From Caproiciproducens sp. NJN-50 (GTDB lineage Bacteria > Bacillota > Clostridia > Oscillospirales > Acutalibacteraceae): a stretch of DNA of 64,000 bases. The position numbers were made by a program, and so were the translations under genes. Location: positions 1,116,001 through 1,180,000 of the forward strand of contig NZ_CP035283.1 of the NCBI RefSeq assembly GCF_004103755.1, read 5' to 3'. A model generated the notes under the pieces. The model saw only the letters and a list, made by a program, of their open reading frames with translations. It was not told the origin of the DNA and did not search any database. The first letter of the stretch is position 1, and each line of letters begins with the position of its first letter. Shown in pieces: positions 43,685 through 52,084 of the stretch.

Positions 43685-44515
43685 TCAGGTTGAGGTGCGG
43701 GAAACGGAACGGACCGTGACCGCCTGTTTTCCCAGAGCGCGGTATCGGTCTTCCACCAAAGACTTGCGATAGCTCACCGCGCCGCCGGAATCAAGGGGGT
43801 CGTTGAAATAGTATTTTTCCGAGTCGAAGCCGACCATTAAAAGGCAGTGTTCCCCCGCGATCCATTGAAAATTCCCGCCGGTATCCGCAAGGGTCCAGCT
43901 TTTTCCAATGCCGGGCTCTCCCATATCCACGGTAGCCCAGATCAGGACGGGCGATCCCTTTGCAATATAATCCCGCGCCAGTGCGTCCAGATCCGTTCCG
44001 GTCAAATTGGCGGCTTCTTTTTTTCCGCCTTCCCAAAAATAGGAGTCGACGACGGCTGTGAGAACCGGAGCGTAACAGCCTAAGCCGTCCCCGGACCGCG
44101 GATCGCCGATAAACGCCTGGTTCGGGCTCATGCCGTATACGGCGTTGCCGTCGCTGAGAAGGGAGGATTTCGGCGTGCGCTTTATGATTTCGTCCGCCGT
44201 GGTACTGCATCCATAGTAATTCAGAAGCATCATGGCGCTGACCAGTTCGCACCCGGTGGGCAGGACTCCTTCCTGACTGAGATGAGGCACGCTGATAAGG
44301 GTCCGGCCGGGATTCGCGGGTTTTTGGCTTTCGCTTGCCGATGCCGGTTTGGACGCCGTAACCGCGGCACTTTTTTCACGGGGAACGTTCGCTGTTTTCG
44401 TATGAATACGGCAGAAAGTAAAATAGCTGGTACAGCCGGCGGCCAGAGCAAAAGCCAAAATGATGAATCGAGGCCATTTTTTCCGTCCGTGCCCGCGCTG
44501 ATGATGTTCCTTCAA
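43685..44515 (-). CDS. Exported C39-like cysteine peptidase family protein
   Basis: This 276-residue protein has an N-terminal membrane/signal segment (FIILAFALAAGCTSYFTFC), a Ser/Ala/Lys-rich linker and a papain-like C39_2 domain. The putative catalytic Cys89 lies in LPTGCELVSAMMLLNYYG, the His in GEHCLLMVGFD and the Asn/Asp in FNDPL. Such proteins are anchored outside the cell and probably cut peptides or cell-wall stems; the substrate is unknown. TTG 44515 is the start, behind GGAG. It is monocistronic. Confidence 0.85.
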   Translation of the reverse strand: MKEHHQRGHGRKKWPRFIILAFALAAGCTSYFTFCRIHTKTANVPREKSAAVTASKPASASESQKPANPGRTLISVPHLSQEGVLPTGCELVSAMMLLNYYGCSTTADEIIKRTPKSSLLSDGNAVYGMSPNQAFIGDPRSGDGLGCYAPVLTAVVDSYFWEGGKKEAANLTGTDLDALARDYIAKGSPVLIWATVDMGEPGIGKSWTLADTGGNFQWIAGEHCLLMVGFDSEKYYFNDPLDSGGAVSYRKSLVEDRYRALGKQAVTVRSVSRTST

Positions 44516-44612
44516 AAAGATCGCTCCGTTCCTTCAGCCTATGATTAGCCTATGATTGTGGGACATATCAGGAGTATACCGAATTTCGGACAGCTTGTAA
44601 ATAAGCAAAATT

Positions 44613-44764
44613 CAGCCGCCCGGTCGCGGGCGGCTGAAGACGTCCGCGCCCCGTTTGTTCCGCCGGATTTGAAGACCGTGTATTCCGGGTACAGCACTTT
44701 CGGAAACGTCCCGGAAGGAAATGCCTTCCTTCCGTACTCCGGAGTCGGCAGCGACGGCTTTTTT
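44613..44764. other. Cluster of hairpins upstream of secD
   Basis: CAGCCGCCCG/CGGGCGGCTG (44613-44636) is a perfect 10-bp hairpin and may end a minus-strand transcript, since T-rich sequence follows on that strand. CGGAAGGAA/TTCCTTCCG (44712-44734) and the palindrome ACTCCGGAGT (44736-44745) precede a TTTTTT at 44759 on the plus strand. All lie upstream of the secD promoter. No promoter or gene for such transcripts was seen. Confidence 0.4.
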
Positions 44765-44799
44765 ATGCGGGACGGCATTCGAATATGGCGCGAAACCAA

Positions 44800-44828
44800 T
44801 TGACATTTTAGAGTTACAACAATATAAT
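44800..44828 (+). promoter_or_regulatory. Full-consensus promoter of secDF
   Basis: TTGACA (44800-44805) and TATAAT (44823-44828) with a 17-base spacer match the sigma-A consensus at every position. Confidence 0.9.
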
Positions 44829-44883
44829 TAGGGTTGTACGTCTGCGAAATTCGCGGAAAACCAACATATTGGAGGATTCACGC

Positions 44884-46299
44884 ATGAAGCGAGTACCAAA
44901 ACCGGTGTTTTTCATCGTCGCCCTCCTCATCCTGCTTTTAACCTACACTTCCATTTTTGGCATCAAGGGAAAAAACGGGGATAACACGACCACCTATATT
45001 AAAGGGGTCGGAGATATCAGATGGGGAATCGATATTAACGGCGGTGTGGAGGCGACATTCTCGCCGGCCACAAAGACAAAAGCAACAAAAGAACAAATGG
45101 ATTCGGCGGAATCGATCATTAAGCTCAGGCTGGTGAACAACAATATCACCGACTATGAGGTTTACACCGATTATAACCATGACCGGATCATCGTTCGTTT
45201 TCCGTGGAAAAGCGACGAAAAGACTTTTGACCCGCAGAGTGCCATCGACGAGCTTTCCGCCACCGCGCTTGTAACCTTCCGCGAAGGAGGGGAATATACC
45301 ACCGAGACAACCGGCTCGGATGGACAACCTGTCTATAAAACGCCGAAGGGCACGACCGCTTCCAGCATCATCCTGCAGGGCAGCGATGTGGTGAGCGCCA
45401 AGCCGGAGCTGACCCAGAACAGCACGACCGGGCAGTCCACCTATCAGATCGCACTGAAGCTGAGCGACAGCGGGACCGAGAAATTTGCCGAGGCGACCAA
45501 ACGCCTGAAAGGCCAGACGATTTCGATCTGGATGGACGATGTGAGAATCTCCGCGCCTACGGTTGACGAAGAGATCCCGGACGGCAACTGCGTCATCAAT
45601 TCGCCCAACGGCTTTACCGCGGCGGAGGCCTCCTCTCTGGCCAACAAGATCAACGCGGGCGCGCTTCCGTTCAAGCTGACAACAACCGGCCTGAATACCA
45701 TCAACCCGACTCTTGGCAAGTCCTCCCTGAATGCCATGGAGCTTGCGCTGGTGATTGCTTTCGCGCTGATCGCCCTGTTCATGGTTTTCGTTTTCCGCCT
45801 GCAGGGATTTGTCGCGGTGATCTCCCTGCTCGGGCAGGTTGCGCTGATGTTTGCTGCGGTTTCCGGATATTTTCCGTTTATCAACAGCTTCACCATGACC
45901 CTGCCGGGCATCGCCGGCATCATCCTTTCCATCGGCATGGGCGTCGACGCGAACATCATTACGGCGACGCGCATCAAGGAAGAGCTTTGGGCCGGCAAGA
46001 CGCTGGGGATGGCGATTGCGAGCGGCGATAAAAACAGCTTCTCCGCGATCTTCGACGGAAACATCACCACGGCGATCGTGGCGGTCATTCTGATGCTGGT
46101 CTTTGGCCCGACCAACATCCTTTCCATGATTTTCGGCGTGTCGACCACAGGCACGATCTACTCTTTCGGCTACACGCTGCTGATCGGCATCATTGCCAAC
46201 TTTGTGTTCGGCGTGTTTACGACGAGAATGATGTCGAAATCCCTTTCCGGATTTGGTTTTGCCCGGAGTAAATGGTTGTATGGAGGGCCGAAGGAATGA
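44884..46299 (+). CDS. secD: Protein translocase subunit SecD
   Basis: This 471-residue protein has a first helix at about 8-28, a large external domain with GIDINGGVEATFSP and the P1-type fold up to about 270, then five further helices. These carry the SecD marks ITLGKSSLNAMELAL-like entry, IVLSIGMGVDANIITATRIK and the final FGVSTTGTIYSFGYTLLIG. SecD and SecF use the proton gradient to help preproteins leave the SecY channel. The ATG 44884 has GGAGG 8 bases upstream. The stop overlaps the secF start by 4 bases. Confidence 0.95.
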   Translation: MKRVPKPVFFIVALLILLLTYTSIFGIKGKNGDNTTTYIKGVGDIRWGIDINGGVEATFSPATKTKATKEQMDSAESIIKLRLVNNNITDYEVYTDYNHDRIIVRFPWKSDEKTFDPQSAIDELSATALVTFREGGEYTTETTGSDGQPVYKTPKGTTASSIILQGSDVVSAKPELTQNSTTGQSTYQIALKLSDSGTEKFAEATKRLKGQTISIWMDDVRISAPTVDEEIPDGNCVINSPNGFTAAEASSLANKINAGALPFKLTTTGLNTINPTLGKSSLNAMELALVIAFALIALFMVFVFRLQGFVAVISLLGQVALMFAAVSGYFPFINSFTMTLPGIAGIILSIGMGVDANIITATRIKEELWAGKTLGMAIASGDKNSFSAIFDGNITTAIVAVILMLVFGPTNILSMIFGVSTTGTIYSFGYTLLIGIIANFVFGVFTTRMMSKSLSGFGFARSKWLYGGPKE

Positions 46300-47414
46300 G
46301 AACTTTTCAAATTAAATTTTATGAAAATCGAAAGATTTTCTTTGCGATTTCCCTTGGCATTATGGCAATCGGCCTCCTCTTCAACATTATTTTCGGCGTC
46401 AAGCTGGACATCAATTTTAAGGGCGGCGCCATGATCAAGTACTCCTATTCCGGAAGTATCGACGCGTCGACGGTCACGGGCGTCGTTGAAAAAACGGTGA
46501 ACCGCAGCGTTTCCACGGGGATCAGTCAGGATATTAAGTCCGCTTCCGGCGACCAGACGCTGAATAATGTGACCCTTACGTTTGCTGGCACGGATTCTCT
46601 GACGGTCGACAATCAAAAGGCAATTCAGACAGCCCTGAACAAGGAATATCCGAACGCGAACTTCCAGATTGTCGAATCGAACTCGGTGAACCCAACCATG
46701 GGCCGGAGCTTCTTCCTGAAATGCCTGGTCGCGGTTTTGCTCGCGTTCCTTCTGCTGGATTTTTATATTGCGGTCCGTTTCCGCAAAATCGGCGGGACGG
46801 CGGCTGCGGTTTTCGCCATTGTGGCTTTGCTGCACGACGTGGCGATGGTCTATTTCACATTTGTCATTTTCAGGATTGCCCTGGATGCCAACTTTATCGC
46901 TGTGGTCCTGACCATCTTGGGCTATTCGCTGAACGATACGATTGTCGTGTATGACCGAATCCGTGAAAACCGCAGGCTGCTCGGCCTGAAGGCGGGCTAC
47001 GGCACGCTGGTTGACACCAGCATCAACCAGACCTTTACCCGCTCGGTTTACACGGCGGCCACCACGTTTATGTCCGTCGCGGTGGTGTTTGTAGTCGCCA
47101 GTTTCTATCATCTGACCAGCGTCACCACGTTTGCCCTGCCGATGATGATCGGCGTGGTGAGCGGGGCCTATTCCTCCATCTGCATCGCCGGGCCGCTTTA
47201 TGTCATGTGGGAACAGCGCAAAGTGAGATCAAAAGCTGCCAGACTGGCGGCAGGGCCGGCGGGGCCGAAGGCTTCCGAGCCGGTGCCCGCGGCACAGGTC
47301 CCCAATGAAAATCCGGAAGGAAAGTCCGGAGCTTCCGCGCAGCCGGGCAAACCCAAACAGTCTCCCAAAACCAAGCAGAACCCTAAACCCAGAGGAAAGA
47401 AAAGAAAACGTTAG
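46296..47414 (+). CDS. secF: Protein translocase subunit SecF
   Basis: This 372-residue partner of SecD starts MRTFQIKFYENRKIFFAISL. It has LDINFKGGAMIKYSYSG, the SecF block GYSLNDTIVVYDRIRENRRL and six helices. The start overlaps the secD stop (ATGA), so the subunits are coupled. The C-terminal 60 residues form a hydrophilic tail rich in Pro, Ala and Lys, ending PKPRGKKRKR, which is longer than usual and may bind ribosome or membrane lipids (inference). A strong terminator follows. Confidence 0.95.
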   Translation: MRTFQIKFYENRKIFFAISLGIMAIGLLFNIIFGVKLDINFKGGAMIKYSYSGSIDASTVTGVVEKTVNRSVSTGISQDIKSASGDQTLNNVTLTFAGTDSLTVDNQKAIQTALNKEYPNANFQIVESNSVNPTMGRSFFLKCLVAVLLAFLLLDFYIAVRFRKIGGTAAAVFAIVALLHDVAMVYFTFVIFRIALDANFIAVVLTILGYSLNDTIVVYDRIRENRRLLGLKAGYGTLVDTSINQTFTRSVYTAATTFMSVAVVFVVASFYHLTSVTTFALPMMIGVVSGAYSSICIAGPLYVMWEQRKVRSKAARLAAGPAGPKASEPVPAAQVPNENPEGKSGASAQPGKPKQSPKTKQNPKPRGKKRKR

Positions 47415-47425
47415 AAGTCGGATAA

Positions 47426-47458
47426 GCCGGCGCGCTGAAAGCGCGCCGGCTGTTTTTT
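47426..47458 (+). terminator. Terminator of secDF
   Basis: GCCGGCGCGC (47426-47435), loop TGAAA and GCGCGCCGGC (47441-47450) are followed by TGTTTTTT. Confidence 0.93.
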
Positions 47459-47529
47459 CGCGAATTGCTTTAAAGTTTTCCGCTTTTGAGCTATAATAAT
47501 CCTAAACAAACTGGAAAGCAGGTAGTAGC

Positions 47530-48495
47530 ATGTCTGCAAAATACACCGTGCCGCTCTCAAGAGTTATGAAAGAGCTGTCCCTGAATGTCATCAGCATGCC
47601 ATGCGAACCGGACGAGATCCAGATTTCCTCCATGGATGTCAACAGGCCCGGTTTGGAACTGAACGGCTTTTATGATTATTACGACACCAGCCGGATCGTG
47701 ATTTTCGGCAATGCGGAGTCGGCCTTCCTGGATTCAATCTCCGCGCAAAAAAGAGAAATCGTGCTTGGGGCGATGTTTTCTCAAAAACCGCCGGCGGCGA
47801 TCATCGCCCGAAACCTGAAGCCGGTGCCGGAGCTTTTGGAGGCTACCAAAGAAAACGGCGTGCCTCTGCTCAGCACGCCGGAGACAACCTCGAGCCTGGT
47901 GGCCGCGCTCGTTTCCTTCATGAATGTGGAACTGGCGCCGCGCATCACCCGGCATGGAGTTCTGGTTGAGGTTTACGGCGAAGGGATCCTGCTCGTCGGC
48001 GACAGCGGGGTGGGCAAAAGCGAGACCGCGATCGAGCTGATCAAGCGCGGACACCGGCTGATTGCCGACGACGCCGTGACGATCAAGCGTGTTTCCGCAA
48101 AATCGCTGGTCGGCGAAGCGCCGGACAACATCAAGCATTTTATCGAGCTCAGGGGCATAGGTATTATCAACGCGAGAAGGATTTTCGGCATGGGGGCCGT
48201 CAAGGTGTCGGAAAAAATCGACATGGTCATCAACCTTGAGCTTTGGGACAATCAGAAGATCTACGACCGGATGGGAATTGACAGCGAATATACCGAGATC
48301 CTGGGAATCAAGGTGCCTGTCCTGACGATCCCCGTCAAGCCGGGCAGAAACCTGGCGATCATCATCGAGGTCGCGGCCATGAACAACCGCCAGAAAAAGA
48401 TGGGTTACAACGCTGCGGAAGAGCTGCTCTCCAATTTGGGGATGGACCTTTCGGCCATGCAGGAAACGGAAAAAAAGCTGGATCTCGATTTGTAG
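47530..48495 (+). CDS. hprK: HPr kinase/phosphorylase
   Basis: This 321-residue protein has an N-terminal domain (about 1-130) and a kinase core with Walker A GDSGVGKS near 157-164, RGHRLIADDAV and the signature IELRGIGIINARRIFGMGAV. It phosphorylates HPr on Ser46 and removes that phosphate, setting carbon catabolite control. A TATAAT at 47492-47497 with TTTAAA 17 bases upstream is a likely promoter. It opens a run of same-strand genes, hprK-PHP-murB-rapZ-whiA-dnaE, conserved in clostridia. Confidence 0.97.
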   Translation: MSAKYTVPLSRVMKELSLNVISMPCEPDEIQISSMDVNRPGLELNGFYDYYDTSRIVIFGNAESAFLDSISAQKREIVLGAMFSQKPPAAIIARNLKPVPELLEATKENGVPLLSTPETTSSLVAALVSFMNVELAPRITRHGVLVEVYGEGILLVGDSGVGKSETAIELIKRGHRLIADDAVTIKRVSAKSLVGEAPDNIKHFIELRGIGIINARRIFGMGAVKVSEKIDMVINLELWDNQKIYDRMGIDSEYTEILGIKVPVLTIPVKPGRNLAIIIEVAAMNNRQKKMGYNAAEELLSNLGMDLSAMQETEKKLDLDL

Positions 48496-48509
48496 AAAGG
48501 CAAAATACC

Positions 48510-49244
48510 ATGAACCTGATTGCGGATACCCACACCCATACCATCGCTTCCACACATGCTTACTGCACGCTGACGGAAATGGTTCACGCGGCGGCCGGCC
48601 GGGGGCTGTTTGCAATTGCGGTCACCGATCACGGACCGGATATGCCCGGTGCGCCGGGACGGTGGTATTTTCATAATCTGAAAGCGGTTCCCAGGAGGCT
48701 GGAGAATGTTCTTGTCCTCCGGGGAGAAGAGACGAATGTGATCGATTTTGAGGGCCGGACGGACCTCACCCGGGAGGACGCGTCCTGCCTGGACTGGGTC
48801 GTTGCCTCCATTCATGAGGTGACGATGCGGGACAAGGCCCCGACCGAGGAGAAAGTGACGAAAGCCTGGCTGGCAATTGCGGAGAATCCTCTGGTCCGAG
48901 TCATCGGCCACAGCGGCTCTGAACTGTACCGCTACGACTATGAAAGAGTTCTTCCGGTATTCGCGCAAAACGGGAAGCTGGTGGAGCTGAACGAGGCCTC
49001 CTTCACAGGCAGAACCGAGTCGATTCCAAACTGTACGCGGATTATGAGGCTCTGCAAAAAACACGGCGTGCCGATCATTGTCAATTCCGACGCGCATTTT
49101 TCATCCCAGGTCGGATGTTTCGAACGGTCTTTGCAATTGTTGGAGGAGATCGATTTTCCGGAGGAACTGGTTGTAAATTCAAGCGTACAGCGCTTTTCCG
49201 CCTATTTAAAGCAATACACCGGCGCGTTTTCAAATTCCGATTGA
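48510..49244 (+). CDS. PHP-domain phosphatase (YcdX-like)
   Basis: This 244-residue protein has the four PHP motifs: ADTHTHTIAS at the start, VTDHGPDM, the IGHSG site and NSDAHF near the C-terminus. These residues bind a trinuclear metal centre. YcdX-type members hydrolyse phosphate esters; the natural substrate is unknown. It starts 15 bases after hprK and ends 20 bases before murB, inside the conserved block. It is not part of the DNA polymerase gene that follows, although both use PHP folds. Confidence 0.92.
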   Translation: MNLIADTHTHTIASTHAYCTLTEMVHAAAGRGLFAIAVTDHGPDMPGAPGRWYFHNLKAVPRRLENVLVLRGEETNVIDFEGRTDLTREDASCLDWVVASIHEVTMRDKAPTEEKVTKAWLAIAENPLVRVIGHSGSELYRYDYERVLPVFAQNGKLVELNEASFTGRTESIPNCTRIMRLCKKHGVPIIVNSDAHFSSQVGCFERSLQLLEEIDFPEELVVNSSVQRFSAYLKQYTGAFSNSD

Positions 49245-49264
49245 AAGGGACGGAGGGCAAGCCA

Positions 49265-50173
49265 TTGAATCTTTTGGAAGAACTGGAACAGTCGGCGAGA
49301 AAACTGGAATGCGAAACCTATCGGGACGAGCCGATGAGCCGTCATACGACCTTCCGGATCGGCGGCCCGGCGGACCTGTTCCTTGTCGTGAACGACAGGC
49401 AGGCGCTTCGTGAAGTCTGCCGGAAGGCGCGGGAACTGGAGATAGGCCTCTTTCCGCTCGGAAACGGCTCCAATCTGCTTGTCAGCGACGCCGGAATCCG
49501 GGGAGCCGTCGTTTCCCTCGGAAGTGGATTCCAGAAGATTGAACCGTGCGAGGGACATGAACTGGAGTGCGGGGCCGGGGTCTCGCTGGGCGGGCTGTGC
49601 AAATTTGCGCAGCGCCATTCCCTGAGCGGGATGGAGTTTGCCTGGGGAATCCCGGGCTCTGTGGGCGGAGCCGCCTTTATGAACGCCGGTGCCTATGAGC
49701 ATTCCGTGTCGGAGGCGATCAGCGCGTGCAGCCATGTTTCCCCGCAGGGAACGGCGGGAATTTTAAAGGGAGAAGACCTTTGCTTTGGCTATCGCCAAAG
49801 CGCCTATACGGGCAATGGCTGTATCATCACGTCCGTCCGCCTGAGGCTGAGGCCGGGTGATCCGGAGCGGATTTCCTCCGAGATGCAGGAGCTGTACCAG
49901 CGGAGAAAATCCAAACAGCCGCTTGAAATGCCCAGCGCCGGCAGCATATTCAAGCGGCCGCCCGGACACTATGCGGGCACCCTGATCGAGCAGTGCGGCC
50001 TGAAAGGCCGGCGCGTCGGAGGGGCGATGGTCAGCGAAAAGCACGCCGGCTTCATCGTCAACGCGGGGGGCGCCACCTGCGGCGACGTGCTGCGGCTGAT
50101 TGGGATCATTCAGGAAACCGTATTTCGGGAAACCGGAGTCCGGCTGGAATGCGAAGTGAAACAGATTGGATGA
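49265..50173 (+). CDS. murB: UDP-N-acetylenolpyruvoylglucosamine reductase
   Basis: This 302-residue FAD enzyme completes UDP-MurNAc synthesis. Motifs are RHTTFRIGGPADLFL, the FAD loop GNGSNLLVSD, GIPGSVGGAAFMNAGAY, SAGSIFKRP and GLKGRRVGGAMVSEKHAGFI, typical of type IIa/b MurB of Gram-positives. Translation starts at TTG 49265, 7 bases after GGAGGG; the longer frame from 49115 runs inside the PHP gene and is rejected. The start of rapZ lies 17 bases after its end. Confidence 0.97.
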   Translation: MNLLEELEQSARKLECETYRDEPMSRHTTFRIGGPADLFLVVNDRQALREVCRKARELEIGLFPLGNGSNLLVSDAGIRGAVVSLGSGFQKIEPCEGHELECGAGVSLGGLCKFAQRHSLSGMEFAWGIPGSVGGAAFMNAGAYEHSVSEAISACSHVSPQGTAGILKGEDLCFGYRQSAYTGNGCIITSVRLRLRPGDPERISSEMQELYQRRKSKQPLEMPSAGSIFKRPPGHYAGTLIEQCGLKGRRVGGAMVSEKHAGFIVNAGGATCGDVLRLIGIIQETVFRETGVRLECEVKQIG

Positions 50174-50189
50174 CATCCCGGAGGATTCT

Positions 50190-51050
50190 ATGGAATTTTT
50201 GATCGTGACCGGACTGTCCGGGGCTGGGAAATCCCGCGCGATGGACGCGCTGGAGGACATCGGTTTCTACTGCGCGGACAATATTCCCCCAAAGCTGATC
50301 CCGACCTTTTACGAGCTTTCCCGGCAGGCGAAAGGATCCCTGTCGCACGTGGCGGTCGTGACGGATATCCGGGGCGGAGACATGTTCTCCAGCCTGCTGG
50401 AAACGCTGGATCAGATGAAATCGGACAGCAAGGAATATAAGCTGCTGTTCTTGGATGCGAACGATTACGTTCTGGTCAATCGCTTTAAAGAGACGAGGCG
50501 CAAGCACCCGCTGGCGGACAACTGCCTCGGTTCGCTGGAGCAGGCGGTCCGGCTGGAACGCGACGTGCTTCGCCCCGTGAAAGAGCGCGCCGATTATGTC
50601 ATCGATACCTCGCTGCTTTCCCCGGCGCAGCTGAAAAAGCGGATTTCCGGGCTGTTCCTGGGGGACGCTTCCGATGCCCTGATGATCCATTGTATCTCGT
50701 TCGGATTCAAATACGGCGTTCCGGCGGAGGCGGACCTTGTTTTCGACGTGCGGTGCCTTCCCAACCCGTATTATGTGGAGGAACTGAAAAATCTGACGGG
50801 TCTGGACGAGCCGGTGCGCAGTTACGTGATGAAATGGGACCAGACCAAAGGCTTTGTCCGCCGGTTTCTGGACCTGATCGACTACATGATCCCGCTCTAC
50901 TGCGGCGAGGGCAAAAGCCAGCTTGTCATCGCCGTCGGCTGCACCGGCGGGCATCACCGCTCCGTCACGCTCACGGAGCTTCTGTACAATCACCTGCTGC
51001 AGCAGAATCTGCGGACAAGCGTCAACCACAGGGATATTCAGAAACAGTGA
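50190..51050 (+). CDS. rapZ: RapZ/YvcJ nucleotide-binding protein
   Basis: This 286-residue protein has Walker A GLSGAGKS at 8-15, ALEDIGFYCADNIPP, FLDANDYVLVNRFKETRR and the C-terminal VGCTGGHHRSVTLTELL. In E. coli RapZ is an adaptor for small-RNA decay; in Bacillus the homologue YvcJ binds ATP/GTP and affects competence. The ATG 50190 follows GGAGG. It stands in the usual rapZ-whiA order, with YvcK absent between them. Confidence 0.96.
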   Translation: MEFLIVTGLSGAGKSRAMDALEDIGFYCADNIPPKLIPTFYELSRQAKGSLSHVAVVTDIRGGDMFSSLLETLDQMKSDSKEYKLLFLDANDYVLVNRFKETRRKHPLADNCLGSLEQAVRLERDVLRPVKERADYVIDTSLLSPAQLKKRISGLFLGDASDALMIHCISFGFKYGVPAEADLVFDVRCLPNPYYVEELKNLTGLDEPVRSYVMKWDQTKGFVRRFLDLIDYMIPLYCGEGKSQLVIAVGCTGGHHRSVTLTELLYNHLLQQNLRTSVNHRDIQKQ

Positions 51051-51065
51051 GGTTTGAAGAAAGCC

Positions 51066-52034
51066 ATGTCTTTTTCTTCGGAGACAAAAAGAGAGCTTTG
51101 CCGCATTGAGGCGGCGGATTGCTGCCAAAAGGCGGAAAGCTACGGGATCCTGCTGTTCGGCAGAAGCTTTTCTCCGCTTTCCGTCTCGCTGACGACGGAA
51201 AGCAGGGAAACGGCCGAACGGGCGGCGGAACTTGTCGCCCGCACAGCCGGCGTCTGTGCGGACATATCCGTTTCTTCCCCGCGGCGCGGGGACAGGCGGA
51301 GCTCCTATACGGTTTCGGTGCCGGGGGAAAATCAGATTGAGCAGGTGCTTCATCAATTCGGCCACACGGGCCGCGAAATCAATCTTCGGATCAACCTTGC
51401 CAATCTGGAAAACGACTGCTGCCGCTCCGCTTTTCTCCGCGGGGTGTTCCTCTCCTGCGGCACGGTGACCGACCCTTCCAGGGACTACCGGCTGGAATTT
51501 GTGGTGCCCTATCGGAATCTTGCCCGGGACCTCACGGCGTTTTTAAAGGATATTTTCGAACTGGACGCGACCCCCGGCGTGATTAGCCGGAAGGGCTCGC
51601 TTGTCGTTTATCTGAAGGGCGGCGAACATGTCGCCGACCTGCTGACCTTTCTCGGAGCCGGAGGGGCCGCGATGGAGCTGATCCAGGTCCGCATGCTGAA
51701 GGAAGTCCGCAACGACGTGAACCGAAAGACGAATTTCGAGGCCGCGAATCTTTCGAAAACCGCGTCTGCCGCCGCCAGCCAGATGATGGCTTTGGAGAAG
51801 ATCTTCGCCTGCGGCGGCATGTCGGCGCTGCCGGAAGAGCTGCGGGACCTGGCCCTTCTGCGCTACCGGAATCCGGACCTGTCCCTGCGGGAGCTTGGGC
51901 GGAGCCTGAATCCGCCGCTCAGCCGGTCCGGAGTCAACCACAGGCTGCGCCGCATTCTGGAGCTTGCGGACCGCCTGCCCCAAAAAGCGGGCGGAGCGAC
52001 GGCGGAGGAGAATCACCCGGCCGGGGGCGCCTGA
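51066..52034 (+). CDS. whiA: DNA-binding protein WhiA
   Basis: This 322-residue protein starts MSFSSETKRELCRIEAADCC. The N-terminal two-thirds is a homing-endonuclease-like (LAGLIDADG) fold with AFLRGVFLSCGTVTDPSRDY, lacking nuclease residues. The C-terminal helix-turn-helix includes LSLRELGRSLNPPLSRSGVN. WhiA controls division and sporulation genes. The ATG at 51066 matches the family start; the TTG at 51054 would sit on GTGAGG. It lies 15 bases after rapZ. Confidence 0.97.
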   Translation: MSFSSETKRELCRIEAADCCQKAESYGILLFGRSFSPLSVSLTTESRETAERAAELVARTAGVCADISVSSPRRGDRRSSYTVSVPGENQIEQVLHQFGHTGREINLRINLANLENDCCRSAFLRGVFLSCGTVTDPSRDYRLEFVVPYRNLARDLTAFLKDIFELDATPGVISRKGSLVVYLKGGEHVADLLTFLGAGGAAMELIQVRMLKEVRNDVNRKTNFEAANLSKTASAAASQMMALEKIFACGGMSALPEELRDLALLRYRNPDLSLRELGRSLNPPLSRSGVNHRLRRILELADRLPQKAGGATAEENHPAGGA

Positions 52035-52084
52035 TTTGGGACCATGTAGGTCAAAGCTCATCAAAGGGAAGGGAGGGCTGCGTT

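Noticed and set aside
44700..44764. Possible SRP RNA (CCGGAAGGAA resembles the GGAAGGAAGCA loop)
   Set aside because: The conserved AGCAGCC side of the SRP loop is missing, the stem pairs differently, and no promoter precedes it.
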